This document shows, piece by piece, positions 9,073 to 17,741 of a stretch of 64,000 bases of DNA. The DNA lies in the NCBI RefSeq assembly GCF_003234115.2, contig NZ_CP126251.1, positions 3,286,001 to 3,350,000 on the forward strand, written 5' to 3'. Below the pieces are notes generated by a model that saw only the letters and a list, made by a program, of their open reading frames with translations, did not search any database and was not told the origin of the DNA. The position numbers were made by a program, and so were the translations under genes. Origin of the DNA: Curtobacterium sp. MCPF17_002. GTDB taxonomy: Bacteria > Actinomycetota > Actinomycetes > Actinomycetales > Microbacteriaceae. Positions within the stretch are counted from its first letter, which is position 1. Each line of letters opens with the position of its first letter.

Positions 9073-10992
9073 ATGAGCATGGAAGGCGTTGCCTGGAGCT
9101 CGCTGTACAAGATCTCGACCGCCAGGGACGGCAAGCACGGCTTCTCCCGTGAGTCCGTCCGGCGGATCATGACGTTCGCCGTGCCGTACCGCGCGAAGCT
9201 GCTGGTCTTCATCGCCCTCTCCGTCGTGGGGGCGTTCCTCGCGGTCGCGACGCCGGTGCTCGCCGGTCAGGTCGTCGACGTCATCGCCGCCCGTGGCGAG
9301 GTCGGCACGATCGTCCGGCTCGCGGTCGTCATCGCCCTCGTGGCCGTGGCCGACGCCGCGGCGTCACTCGTGACGCGCTGGTACTCGGCGCGGATCGGCG
9401 AAGGCGTGATCCTGGACCTCCGGACCGCGGTCTTCAACCACGTGCAGAAGATGCCGATCGCGTTCTTCACCCGCACCCGGACGGGCGCGCTCGTCAGCCG
9501 CCTCAACAACGACGTGATCGGCGCGCAGCAGGCCTTCAGCGGCACGTTGTCCGGCGTGGTCACGAACCTCGTGGCGCTGATCCTCACCCTGATCGTCATG
9601 CTCAGCACGTCGTGGCTCGTGACGGTCCTCGCCGTGGTGATGCTCCCGATCTTCCTGGTGCCCGCGCGCCGCATGGGCAGCCGCCTCGCCGCCCTGCGCC
9701 GCGAGGCCGCCGACCACAACGCCGCCATGAGCACGCAGATGACCGAGCGCTTCTCCGCTCCCGGCGCCACCCTCGTCAAGCTGTTCGGACGACCCGACGA
9801 GGAAGCCGAGGAGTTCCGCGTCCGCGCCGCCCGCGTCCGCGACATCGGGGTCCGGAGTGCGCTGCTGCAGTTCGTCTTCGTCACCGCACTCACTCTGGTC
9901 TCCGCGCTCGCCCTCGCCCTGGTGTACGGGGTCGGTGGCGCCCTCGCGCTCGGCGGTCAGCTGAACACCGGCGACGTGGTCACCCTGGCGCTCCTCCTCA
10001 CCCGCCTGTACGCGCCGCTGACAAGCCTCGCGAACGCACGGGTCGAGATCATGAGCGCGGTGGTCAGCTTCGAGCGCGTCTTCGAGGTGTTGGACCTCGA
10101 ACCACTCATCCAGGAGAAGCCCGACGCCGGCACCGTCCCCGACGGCCCGGTGTCCGTCGAGTTCGACGACGTCCGCTTCGCCTACCCCTCTGCCGACAAG
10201 GTGTCCCTCGCCTCCCTGGAAGAAGTCTCCACGCTGGACACCCGCGGCGGCGATGAGGTGCTGCACGGTGTGTCCTTCCGGATCGAGCCGGGGCAGACCG
10301 TCGCCCTCGTCGGGACGTCCGGTGCCGGCAAGTCCACGATCGCGCAGCTCCTCTCGCGCCTGTACGACGTCGACAGTGGTGCCGTGCGCCTGACGGGCAC
10401 CGACGTCCGCGACGTGACGTTCGCCTCCATGCGGCACACCATGGGCATGGTGACGCAGGACGGCCACCTGTTCCACGAGACCATCCTCTCCAACCTCCGC
10501 CTCGCCAGGCCGGAGGCCACCGAGGACGAGGTGTGGGACGCCGTTCGGCGCGCACGGCTCGAGCCGCTCATCCGGTCCCTGCCGGATCAGCTGGACACCA
10601 TGGTGGGTGAGCGTGGCTACCGGCTGTCGGGGGGTGAGCGCCAGCGGATGACCATCGCGAGGCTCCTGCTCGCCCAGCCGCGCGTCGTCATCCTCGACGA
10701 GGCGACCGCGGCGCTGGACTCCACGTCCGAGGCCGCTGTGCAGGCGGCGCTCAGCGAGGCGCTCGCGGGACGGACTGCGATGGTGATCGCCCACCGCCTC
10801 TCCACCATCCGCAGCGCGGACCTGATCCTCGTGGTCGAGGACGGCTCGATCGTGGAGCGCGGGACCCACGAGGAACTGCTCGCCGCGGGTGGGCGGTACG
10901 AGGAGCTGCACCGGACCCAGTTCGCGGTGCAGAAGGACCTCGCCGCTGACGAGGTCGCGCCGGGCGAGACACAGCCTGGGGCGGTGCGGTAG
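9073..10992 (+). CDS. ABC exporter, fused membrane and ATPase domains
   Basis: A 639-residue half-transporter of the MsbA/multidrug type. Six transmembrane helices occupy roughly residues 35-340, then an ATPase domain with Walker A GTSGAGKS near 413, signature LSGGERQ near 517, Walker B VVILDEAT near 538 and the H-loop VIAHRLST. The ATG at 9073 follows GAAGGA at six bases. There is a short insertion just before Walker A (about residues 375-400). Two copies would dimerise to export a lipid, drug or peptide; substrate cannot be predicted. It converges on the LysR gene. Confidence 0.9.
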   Translation: MSMEGVAWSSLYKISTARDGKHGFSRESVRRIMTFAVPYRAKLLVFIALSVVGAFLAVATPVLAGQVVDVIAARGEVGTIVRLAVVIALVAVADAAASLVTRWYSARIGEGVILDLRTAVFNHVQKMPIAFFTRTRTGALVSRLNNDVIGAQQAFSGTLSGVVTNLVALILTLIVMLSTSWLVTVLAVVMLPIFLVPARRMGSRLAALRREAADHNAAMSTQMTERFSAPGATLVKLFGRPDEEAEEFRVRAARVRDIGVRSALLQFVFVTALTLVSALALALVYGVGGALALGGQLNTGDVVTLALLLTRLYAPLTSLANARVEIMSAVVSFERVFEVLDLEPLIQEKPDAGTVPDGPVSVEFDDVRFAYPSADKVSLASLEEVSTLDTRGGDEVLHGVSFRIEPGQTVALVGTSGAGKSTIAQLLSRLYDVDSGAVRLTGTDVRDVTFASMRHTMGMVTQDGHLFHETILSNLRLARPEATEDEVWDAVRRARLEPLIRSLPDQLDTMVGERGYRLSGGERQRMTIARLLLAQPRVVILDEATAALDSTSEAAVQAALSEALAGRTAMVIAHRLSTIRSADLILVVEDGSIVERGTHEELLAAGGRYEELHRTQFAVQKDLAADEVAPGETQPGAVR

Positions 10993-11012
10993 CGGGAGTC
11001 GGTCACGACCTG

Positions 11013-11064
11013 CTGACGGACGGGAGGCGCGGTGCCAGCTGGCACCGCGCCTCCAGTCCGTCAG
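11013..11064. terminator. Dispersed palindrome acting as bidirectional terminator
   Basis: Two 26-base arms with a single mismatch meet at AGCT (11037-11040) without a loop. It is a full copy of the GGAGGCGCGGTGCCAG element found throughout the window. It sits between the converging exporter and LysR genes, where an RNA hairpin would serve both strands. There is no clear T-tract. Confidence 0.7.
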
Positions 11065-11129
11065 GTCGTCCCGTCTCCTGCACCGCCACCACACGCGCGA
11101 TCCGCGCAGGTCCGTCAGCCATCACCTGC

Positions 11130-12071
11130 CTACCCGAGCGGCTCGACACCGTAGCTGGTGACCACCGCCCGCAGCTCGTCCAGGTACGTCTGCGCCTGCA
11201 CGGTGAGGGGGACCGAGGCGTGGGCGATCCACCCGATCTCGATGCGTTCGTCGACGTCGAGGGGGATGGCGACGATCTCGGGATCGAGGTCGTCGCTGAT
11301 GAGTCCGGTCGAGATCGTGTACCCGCCGAGGCCGATCATGAGGTTGAAGATCGTCGCCCGGTCCGAGACACGGATCTCCCGCTTGCTCGACATCGTCGAC
11401 AGGATCTCCTCGGCCAGGTAGAAGGAGTTGTTCGCGCCCTGGTCGAACGTGAGCCGAGGCAGGTCGGCGAGGTCGGCGAGGGTCGCCCGCTCCCGTGATG
11501 CGAGCGGGTTCCGCTTGGCCACGAAGATGTGCGGCTCGGCGACGAACAGCGGCGTGAACACGACCCCGGCATCCCTCAGCAGCTTCCCGAGGACCTGCCG
11601 GTTGAAGTCGTTGCGGTAGAGGATCCCCACCTCGCTCCGCAGTGTGCGGACGTCCTCGATGATGTCCCAGGTCCGCGTCTCGCGGAGCGAGAACTCGTAC
11701 TCGTCCGCGGCCGCGCCCTCGACCATGCGGACGAAGGCCTCCACGGCGAACGAGTAGTGCTGCGCCGACACCCCGAGCAGGCGACGCGACGGCTGCCCAC
11801 CGACGTAACGCCGTTCCAGGAGAGAGACCTGCTCGACGACCTGTCGGGCGTACCCGAGGAACTCGACGCCGTCGACGGTGAGCACGACGCCCCGGGCCGA
11901 ACGGACGAACAGCGCGCGCCCGATGCGCGTCTCGAGGTCCTTCATCGCCGCGGACAGGGTCGGCTGCGCGACGTAGAGCAGATCGGCCGCTGCGCTGATC
12001 GAGCCCTCCGTGGCGACCTCGATGAAGTACCGGAGCTGCTGCAGGGTGATGTCGTTCGAGACCCGGGCCAT
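11130..12071 (-). CDS. LysR-family transcriptional regulator
   Basis: A 313-residue regulator. The N-terminal winged helix-turn-helix is clear (LQQLRYFIEVATEGSISAAA, then LYVAQPTLSAAMKDLE), followed by a LysR substrate-binding domain. It starts 119 bases from, and is divergent to, the mesX-mesD pair, the usual arrangement in which a LysR protein controls its neighbours and itself. The intervening CTAT/ATAG dyad fits a LysR binding site. Its effector is unknown; a methionine-pathway intermediate would be the natural guess. Confidence 0.9.
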   Translation of the reverse strand: MARVSNDITLQQLRYFIEVATEGSISAAADLLYVAQPTLSAAMKDLETRIGRALFVRSARGVVLTVDGVEFLGYARQVVEQVSLLERRYVGGQPSRRLLGVSAQHYSFAVEAFVRMVEGAAADEYEFSLRETRTWDIIEDVRTLRSEVGILYRNDFNRQVLGKLLRDAGVVFTPLFVAEPHIFVAKRNPLASRERATLADLADLPRLTFDQGANNSFYLAEEILSTMSSKREIRVSDRATIFNLMIGLGGYTISTGLISDDLDPEIVAIPLDVDERIEIGWIAHASVPLTVQAQTYLDELRAVVTSYGVEPLG

Positions 12072-12080
12072 AGGCCGAGG

Positions 12081-12096
12081 CTATACCGGTGCATAG
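12081..12096. promoter_or_regulatory. LysR-type dyad between lysR and mesX
   Basis: CTAT-N8-ATAG (CTATACCGGTGCATAG) matches the interrupted dyad with T and A ends bound by LysR proteins. It lies ten bases from the LysR start and about 95 bases before mesX, in the only intergenic space between them. Confidence 0.5.
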
Positions 12097-12190
12097 CGTC
12101 TCGGTATTACCTGATGACCCGGGAATCCCGCCATGATCGAAGCACCCCTTCCCCAGCGCCCGCGAGCGCTCGACGAACAGATTGCCGACC

Positions 12191-13150
12191 ATGGCGAACG
12201 ACCTCACCTTCAGCATCACCCGGACCCGGTTCGACGAGGACTACTCCCCCGCCGACAGCTCCCGGTTGACCACGAACTTCGCCAACCTGGCGCGCGGCGA
12301 GCACCGTCAGCAGAACCTCCGTGCTGCGCTGAGGATGATCGACGGGCGCGCGAACGACCTCGCCGGGGTGCATGACCGCTACCGCCTGCAGCTCGACATC
12401 GTCTCGGCCGCACTGGCGTTCTCCGACGGCGGATCGGACGCCGAGTTCCCGCTGCTCGAGATGCTCGACGTCACGATCGTCGACCAGCACACCGGCGAGC
12501 ACCACCACGGCATCCTCGGCAACAACTTCTCGTCGTACCTGCGCGACTACGACTTCTCCGTCCTGCTGCCGTCATCGCCGGGCTTGCCGTCTGACTTCGG
12601 GGCGCTGCACGGGGCGCTCTTCCAGCGCTTCCTGGAGTCGTCCGCGTTCCGCTCGGACTTCAGTGCCGAGCCCGTCGTGTGCATCAGCGTCTCGACGAGC
12701 CAGACCTACCGCCGCACCGGGTACGTCCACCCGGTCCTCGGCGACGAGTACGAGCACGAGCACTCCTCGCTCACCGACGACTACTTCGGCCGGATGGGCA
12801 TGCGGGTCCGCTACTTCCAGCCCGCCGGGGCGTCGGCCCCGCTCGCGTTCTACACCCGCGGCGACCTGACCGGCGACTACACGGACCTGCAGCTCATCGG
12901 CACGATCGCCACCATGGAGACGTTCCAGAAGATCTACCGCCCGGAGATCTACGCCGCGAACACCCCGGCCGGGAGCACCTACCGCCCCACCCTCGACCAC
13001 ACCGACTTCACGCCCACCCCGGTCACCTACGACCGTGAGGAGCGCAGTCGCCTCGGGATCACGCAGGGGCGGTGGACCGAGGAGCACCTCGTGACGCCGC
13101 ACCACGCGCTCCTCTCGCGTTTCGCTGCCGACTCCGTCCCCGCCCGCTGA
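12191..13150 (+). CDS. mesX: MesX-like protein (DUF1852)
   Basis: A 319-residue protein recognised as DUF1852, with conserved stretches around GEHHHGILGNNFSSYLRDYDFS and EYEHEHSSLTDDYF. DUF1852 proteins (MesX) are encoded beside the MesD type of short methionine synthase and were shown in Acinetobacter to be required for its activity, together with oxygen. The His-rich motifs suggest a metal site, but this is inference. The ATG at 12191 is chosen because the family begins with a short polar segment before LTFSITRTRF. The stop is 20 bases before mesD. Confidence 0.8.
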   Translation: MANDLTFSITRTRFDEDYSPADSSRLTTNFANLARGEHRQQNLRAALRMIDGRANDLAGVHDRYRLQLDIVSAALAFSDGGSDAEFPLLEMLDVTIVDQHTGEHHHGILGNNFSSYLRDYDFSVLLPSSPGLPSDFGALHGALFQRFLESSAFRSDFSAEPVVCISVSTSQTYRRTGYVHPVLGDEYEHEHSSLTDDYFGRMGMRVRYFQPAGASAPLAFYTRGDLTGDYTDLQLIGTIATMETFQKIYRPEIYAANTPAGSTYRPTLDHTDFTPTPVTYDREERSRLGITQGRWTEEHLVTPHHALLSRFAADSVPAR

Positions 13151-13170
13151 CCGACTGGACCGTCACCTCC

Positions 13171-14220
13171 ATGAGTTCTCTCCTCCCCACCTCGATCGTC
13201 GGCAGCCTGCCGAAACCGTCCTGGCTCGCCGAGCCCGAGCGTCTCTGGTCCCCCTGGCTGCTCGAGGGGGCAGCGCTGACCGAGGGCAAGCAGGACGCAC
13301 TCCGGGCCGCCGTCCACGAGCAGGAGCGCCACGGCATCGACATCGTGAGCGATGGTGAGCAGACCCGCCAGCACTTCGTCACGACGTTCATCGAGCACCT
13401 GGACGGCGTCGACCTCGAGCGCAAGGAGACCGTCCGGATCCGTGATCGGTACGACGCGGCCGTCCCGACCGTCGTCGGTGCGGTGAGCCGCCGCCAGCCC
13501 GTCTTCGTCGAGGACGCTGCGTTCCTCCGCGCCCAGACCGACCGCCCGATCAAGTGGGCACTCCCCGGCCCGATGACGATGATCGACACCCTCTCGGATC
13601 AGCACTACAAGAGCCGCGAGAAGCTGGCGTGGGAGTTCGCCACGATCCTCAACCAAGAGGCGCGGGAACTCGAAGCCGCCGGCGTCGACATCATCCAGTT
13701 CGACGAGCCCGCCTTCACCGTCTTCCACGACGAGGTGCAGGACTGGGGCGTGGCCGCGCTCGAGCGTGCAGCCGAGGGCCTCCGCGCCCAGACCGCCGTG
13801 CACATCTGTTACGGCTACGGGATCGAAGCCAACAACAACTGGAAGGAGACGCTCGGAGCCGAGTGGCGGCAGTACGAGCAGTCGTTCCCGCTCCTGCAGC
13901 AGTCCTCCATCGACATCATCTCGCTGGAGAGCATCCACTCGCACGTCCCGCTCGAACTCGTCGAGCTGATCCGTGGCAAGAAGGTCATGCTCGGCGCCAT
14001 CGACGTCGCGACCGAGACCGTCGAGACCCCGGAGGAGGTCGCGGAGGTGCTCCGTCGCGCCCTCGAGTTCGTCGACGCGGACAAGCTCATTCCGAGCTCC
14101 AACTGCGGGATGGCTCCCCTTGCGCGTGGGGCCGCGCTGGACAAGCTCGGTGCGCTGTCCGCTGGAGCGGACATCGTGCGGGCTGAGCTCGTCGGCACCG
14201 CAGTTCCGTCGGGACGCTAG
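13171..14220 (+). CDS. mesD: Core methionine synthase, MesD type
   Basis: A 349-residue protein equivalent to the C-terminal catalytic half of cobalamin-independent methionine synthase (MetE). The zinc ligands expected from MetE are present: His211 and Cys213 (HIC), Glu253 (SLES) and Cys312 (SNCG). It lacks the N-terminal MetE half that helps bind polyglutamyl folate. With MesX next door it belongs to the folate-independent MesD group, making methionine from homocysteine with a methyl donor that is not established. It is the second gene of a LysR-flanked pair and ends just before a strong hairpin. Confidence 0.8.
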   Translation: MSSLLPTSIVGSLPKPSWLAEPERLWSPWLLEGAALTEGKQDALRAAVHEQERHGIDIVSDGEQTRQHFVTTFIEHLDGVDLERKETVRIRDRYDAAVPTVVGAVSRRQPVFVEDAAFLRAQTDRPIKWALPGPMTMIDTLSDQHYKSREKLAWEFATILNQEARELEAAGVDIIQFDEPAFTVFHDEVQDWGVAALERAAEGLRAQTAVHICYGYGIEANNNWKETLGAEWRQYEQSFPLLQQSSIDIISLESIHSHVPLELVELIRGKKVMLGAIDVATETVETPEEVAEVLRRALEFVDADKLIPSSNCGMAPLARGAALDKLGALSAGADIVRAELVGTAVPSGR

Positions 14221-14230
14221 TCGCTGAAAG

Positions 14231-14277
14231 ACACAACGGCGGCTCTCTTCCGGAAGGAGGAGGGCCGCCGTTCGTGT
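14231..14277 (+). terminator. Hairpin after mesD
   Basis: Arms AACGGCGGC (14235-14243) and GCCGCCGTT (14264-14272) enclose a 20-base loop, starting 14 bases after the mesD stop. Flanking ACAC and GTGT extend the stem imperfectly. It lacks a long T-tract. Confidence 0.6.
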
Positions 14278-14410
14278 TGCGTCCGCCGCGTGCTCGGCTT
14301 TCGATCCGGCATGGAGGCGCGGCTGCGGTCCGGTCGACAGGTCGCGTTGGTACTGCCCTCGCCTTTCACCGCCCCTACGGGCTCAGTCACCGTCTGAGCG
14401 ATGCGCTTTT

Positions 14411-14866
14411 TCAGTCCCGCGCGGGGGAAAGCAGCCAGTACGGAACAAAGGCCCACGCGGGCGCCGCCGCGAGAGGCCACCAAGCCGTCGGACTCAACGT
14501 CGAAGACGCCAATCCCACGATGATCAGCCAGCTCATCGCGAGAGCCGTAACGAACCCTGCGGTGACCGCACACGAGATCCGACCTCTGCGCCGGTCTCGA
14601 GCAAAAGCGGAGCCGACAGCCGCCACGAGGAACAGCGCCTGTACCGCCGCGAGCAGGATCGCGGTTCCCAACGGTGTTCCGTACCCGCTCGGGCTGCCGT
14701 CCGGGCCGAACGACGTCGCGATCCGTTCGGGTAGCCGATCCCACCAGGCGCTGGTGAGCGCGACCTCGACGACGACGGGGAACGCAGCAGCGATGGCAGC
14801 GAAGACCACCTCTCGCCCACGTCGGCCGCGGGCGCTGGCCATCGGTGCGTTCATCAGCCGTTGCAT
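14411..14866 (-). CDS. DUF1648-like membrane protein
   Basis: About 151 residues with three to four hydrophobic helices. The extracytoplasmic loop after the first helix reads LPERIATSFGPDGSPSGYGT, the pattern of DUF1648, a domain found in SdpI-type immunity and signal membrane proteins. The ATG at 14866 is chosen. A second ATG at 14854 overlaps the stop of a possible upstream small gene (TGATG) and is equally possible. It ends in the space between this gene and mesD, converging on it. Confidence 0.6.
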   Translation of the reverse strand: MQRLMNAPMASARGRRGREVVFAAIAAAFPVVVEVALTSAWWDRLPERIATSFGPDGSPSGYGTPLGTAILLAAVQALFLVAAVGSAFARDRRRGRISCAVTAGFVTALAMSWLIIVGLASSTLSPTAWWPLAAAPAWAFVPYWLLSPARD

Positions 14867-14994
14867 GTCTCCCGCACTTCCCGCTCGAGGAGCGCCGTGG
14901 CGATCGCGTCGGCCGCGCGCGGGGCCTTCGCGAGCGTGTGCACCACCGCGGTGATCCCTGCCGCGTTGGCGATGACCGCACCTGCCGCTCGCAC
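14854..14994 (-). CDS. Possible small helical protein before DUF1648 gene
   Basis: A 46-codon frame of alanine/valine-rich, protein-like composition (GAVIANAAGITAVVHTLAKA) ends in TGA overlapping the ATG of the DUF1648 gene, suggesting coupling. A strong AAAGGAGG (15021-15028) lies upstream, but no ATG, GTG or TTG sits at the right distance in this frame; the GTG at 14994 is 26 bases away. Either the start is unusual or the gene is damaged. Confidence 0.3.
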   Translation of the reverse strand: MRAAGAVIANAAGITAVVHTLAKAPRAADAIATALLEREVRETCNG

Positions 14995-15181
14995 CTCCCC
15001 GTTGATCCAGATCGATGTCCCCTCCTTTCACTCTCGGCGCGACTCGCGTTCTACGACCTTTGGGTGGAGTTGGCGATCTACGGGCACCATCTAGATGCGG
15101 CGGTACGGGTGGTGGCGGAGGATCGGATCCGGCGAACGGTCAGCAGGTCAGTTCCTGCTTGATGAGTGCGGTGCTGCGCCG

Positions 15182-15200
15182 AGCGACGCTAATCGTCGCT
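15182..15200 (-). terminator. Hairpin overlapping stop of the island's last gene
   Basis: AGCGACG and CGTCGCT form a perfect seven-base stem with a five-base loop that contains the stop codon of the deoxyribosyltransferase-like gene. It would end transcripts of the three-gene cassette. There is no T-tract. Confidence 0.4.
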
Positions 15201-16133
15201 ATCACCGAATTGCACGAAAAGCGCACGACCCGACTCGTTAGCAACAGCCTTCATCTCGTCCACCTGGAAGAGCGCCAACTCGAACGGTCGACAATCGATG
15301 GCCACGGACTCATCAGTGATGGACTCAAGCCAGACACGAGCCTTCACGCGGCCGGCAACATCTGCCAGCCTCTTCAACAGCGTTTGCTCTTCGTCACTCA
15401 AGCCCTCGGGCATGAAGCCAGCGCGAGAGCTACTCGGTAAAGCTGTTTCAAAATCACGGGAATGCCAGCTTTGGACACGCGGCACTACGAGCTTACCCTT
15501 CGAGGTGCCACGCGGCAGCAGATCAGCGAGAGATGGCGAGGGTGGTTCCTCCCGATGACTGCGCGCCCCACGGACCTCGCTAAGAAGCAGATCGAGTCGA
15601 TCGAGGACTGGGTCCCCACGATCGCGCGGCACCTCTTGCGCGCTGACTTCCAACCCGAAATACTTCCAGAGGCCATTTTGCCCGGCAGCGCGATCGGCTG
15701 AAACCTGCACGTGATTTGCAATCTTCTCGATCTCATCATTCAAGAGCCAAGGCGCCAGAGAAGAATCATACGTATGGGTATTCAGGACCCCCGTGTCAAA
15801 AGGCAAGACTGGAGTGAGGGAATCGCGAATGATTGAAACAGGCTTATTTAGAGCGGTGCGAATCCCCAATTCGAAGAACACGTTCGCATTGAGCGAAGTA
15901 GCGTCACATAACACAAGATCAGCGGAACCGATATTCCGGATGATCTCCGCATGTATGAGATCCGATCCCACCGCCGCCGGCCTGATCGCCCGATACCCCG
16001 CACTCTCGACCGCCGGCACCAATAAGTGCTCAAGAACATGTACAAAGTGATCGGGATCGCCGTACAGATCCGCGGCAGCCGAAGACGTGGATATAGGCAT
16101 GGCAATAAAGCAAGATTGCTCGACATCAGTCAT
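15189..16133 (-). CDS. Nucleoside 2-deoxyribosyltransferase/TIR-like protein
   Basis: A 314-residue protein whose first 110 residues match the nucleoside-deoxyribosyltransferase/TIR-like fold: CFIAMPIS at residue 8, then IIRNIGSADLVLCDATSLNANVFFELGIRTAL with the conserved Glu of the FELG motif, and KPVSIIRD. Such domains bind or cleave nucleotides and occur in anti-phage and nucleotide-signalling loci. The C-terminal 150 residues are unrecognised and partly polar. It lies 124 bases downstream of the SLATT gene on the same strand, with a hairpin (16199-16215) in between. GC content is below that of flanking genes. The enzymatic role is inferred. Confidence 0.6.
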   Translation of the reverse strand: MTDVEQSCFIAMPISTSSAAADLYGDPDHFVHVLEHLLVPAVESAGYRAIRPAAVGSDLIHAEIIRNIGSADLVLCDATSLNANVFFELGIRTALNKPVSIIRDSLTPVLPFDTGVLNTHTYDSSLAPWLLNDEIEKIANHVQVSADRAAGQNGLWKYFGLEVSAQEVPRDRGDPVLDRLDLLLSEVRGARSHREEPPSPSLADLLPRGTSKGKLVVPRVQSWHSRDFETALPSSSRAGFMPEGLSDEEQTLLKRLADVAGRVKARVWLESITDESVAIDCRPFELALFQVDEMKAVANESGRALFVQFGDSDD

Positions 16134-16257
16134 CCGAATACCTCATGCGCAGTTATGAAGCGGTAGCTCTTCGAAGCCGTGAGAGCCGTGACTCCCTGCG
16201 CGACTACGAGTCGCGTTGACATCGGTACCATTCCGCACCTAATGACATGACGAGAAT

Positions 16258-17157
16258 TCACGATATTCCTTCGTTAACTTCGCCGCGCGAGGCCAGCCAC
16301 GTAGTGTGTTCGCGGCTTATCGCCTCCTCCGCGTCGGCGACGGCTGCTGCCCAATCCGCTTCACTGGCCAACCTGAGCAGAGAGACCTGCTTTTGAAGTT
16401 CAGCCGCCGTGAGCGAATATGCCGCACGAAGGGTTGCATGCTGCTTGAGAGCAAGCCAAGCTGCACCTGCTCCGATGCCGGCGGCAAGGATGCCTGCCCA
16501 ATCAATATCCCAACCCGCAAACAGCCTGCCAGCGGAGAGAACAATAGCCACAAGTTCAGCGACAATTAGGCCTACGCGCCAACCGCGCCCCGCTCGGCAA
16601 TTGTATTCGGCCTTCCTTGTATACCAATCACGCTGCGCTTCCGTTCGTCCCGTTAAATACGCCGATTTGCGATCGACGAAAGGCATAGAGCGTAGGCGGC
16701 GCATCCTTGACGTCGGTGCACTCCCGTCTGCGTCTGGAACAGCGACACTTTGAGTCCCTTGCAGAGCCACTTGATCGACCCTGCTTCTGAATAGCGCTTC
16801 GGCTTCGTTGTCAGCGAGAGTCGGAAAGAATGGGTCCGCCGCAACCGCAAACCGCCAACTGAGCGTCTTTGTGGACTCGGCGAGAGCTCGCGATTGATAC
16901 CAAGTACGATCAGGACGTTCGACTATCAAAAACAACTCAGCGGCGAGGGCGCCAACAAACCCAAGCAAGGCTGCCACCGCCCAGATGTCTATCGGCCCGA
17001 GCCACAGCGAAAAAGCTCCCCCCACAGCGGAAAGCGTCACACCCGAGAGCCGCAGACGGTTTGCCTTTAACGACGCGCGCTGAGCCGAGTTGGAGGTCGA
17101 GTCGGCCGCCTTGAAATAACTGGGTAGATCAGAATCATTCAATGGATTCGCACTCAT
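16258..17157 (-). CDS. SLATT-domain (DUF4231-like) membrane protein
   Basis: A 299-residue protein with two pairs of hydrophobic segments, about residues 37-80 and 198-240. Between them is the TWYQSRALAESTKTLSWRFA motif, typical of the SLATT/DUF4231 family of two-helix membrane proteins. The C-terminus AISREHTTWLASR is also characteristic. SLATT proteins are predicted membrane effectors that associate with nucleotide-signalling enzymes (SMODS, SLOG, TIR), thought to disrupt the membrane when triggered. Its ATG overlaps the stop of the TIR-like gene by four bases, so the two are co-translated. Confidence 0.75.
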   Translation of the reverse strand: MSANPLNDSDLPSYFKAADSTSNSAQRASLKANRLRLSGVTLSAVGGAFSLWLGPIDIWAVAALLGFVGALAAELFLIVERPDRTWYQSRALAESTKTLSWRFAVAADPFFPTLADNEAEALFRSRVDQVALQGTQSVAVPDADGSAPTSRMRRLRSMPFVDRKSAYLTGRTEAQRDWYTRKAEYNCRAGRGWRVGLIVAELVAIVLSAGRLFAGWDIDWAGILAAGIGAGAAWLALKQHATLRAAYSLTAAELQKQVSLLRLASEADWAAAVADAEEAISREHTTWLASRGEVNEGIS

Positions 17158-17741
17158 GCTGGACGCACCCTCGTGCGCGTTGCGGCGATAGATGACCGCT
17201 TATCGAAGGCCATATCGATCCAGCGATTGGGGTCGGCCCGGAATTCATTCCATCTTACCAGGACACAGTATCGGTCATCTTCAGTCCAGGCACATCGCTC
17301 CTGCGGCAAGAAATAGTTGTAACTGAATTCCTTGACAACTGTGGAGTCATTTAGCTTGACCAAAGTATGCACCCCATTGCAAGTCTCACACCTCTGACCT
17401 CCGCCGAAGATTGAAGCCTCAAACTCCGGAACGACAACCCCAAGGAGACCGCTCTTCGTATTGCCCTGGCCGTCGAATAGCGATGCCTGCAATTCTCGCT
17501 TGATGAAGTACTGCTCGATTGGGCCGGCGCTTTCAGCACTGTGCTGACCTATGATGAAGATCGTCACCGTTGAGTCGCGAAGGTAGTCTTCACGGATTGT
17601 CCGCAGAATATAGTCTTGATCGTTGGACTGAATTGCTTCATTCAACGATTTGTCGACATAGTCAAGGTGACTCCAGGACTGAATCTGTTCCTTGTAAGCG
17701 GAGTCCTCAGTCTTGAAGGAAATATAAACTTTGTGACCCAA
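17154..17741 (-). CDS. ThsB-like TIR-domain protein (PF08937/DUF1863)
   Basis: A 195-residue protein starting KVYISFKTED, with YVDKSLNEAI, TIREDYLRDSTVTIFIIGQH and FIKRELQASL, the order of motifs in the MTH538/ThsB TIR-like family. In Thoeris systems such proteins sense infection and make a cyclic ADP-ribose-type signal. The C-terminal half has a Cys pair (RCETCNG) and is less familiar. The TTG start at 17741 follows AAGGAGG at five bases. It lies 39 bases after the nrdF stop with only a small hairpin (17762-17778) between, so it may be partly co-transcribed with nrdHIEF. Confidence 0.72.
   Translation of the reverse strand: MGHKVYISFKTEDSAYKEQIQSWSHLDYVDKSLNEAIQSNDQDYILRTIREDYLRDSTVTIFIIGQHSAESAGPIEQYFIKRELQASLFDGQGNTKSGLLGVVVPEFEASIFGGGQRCETCNGVHTLVKLNDSTVVKEFSYNYFLPQERCAWTEDDRYCVLVRWNEFRADPNRWIDMAFDKRSSIAATRTRVRPA

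Noticed and set aside
8935..9212. Small minus-strand frames upstream of the ABC exporter
   Set aside because: They overlap the exporter's ribosome site and N-terminus and have no recognisable domain.
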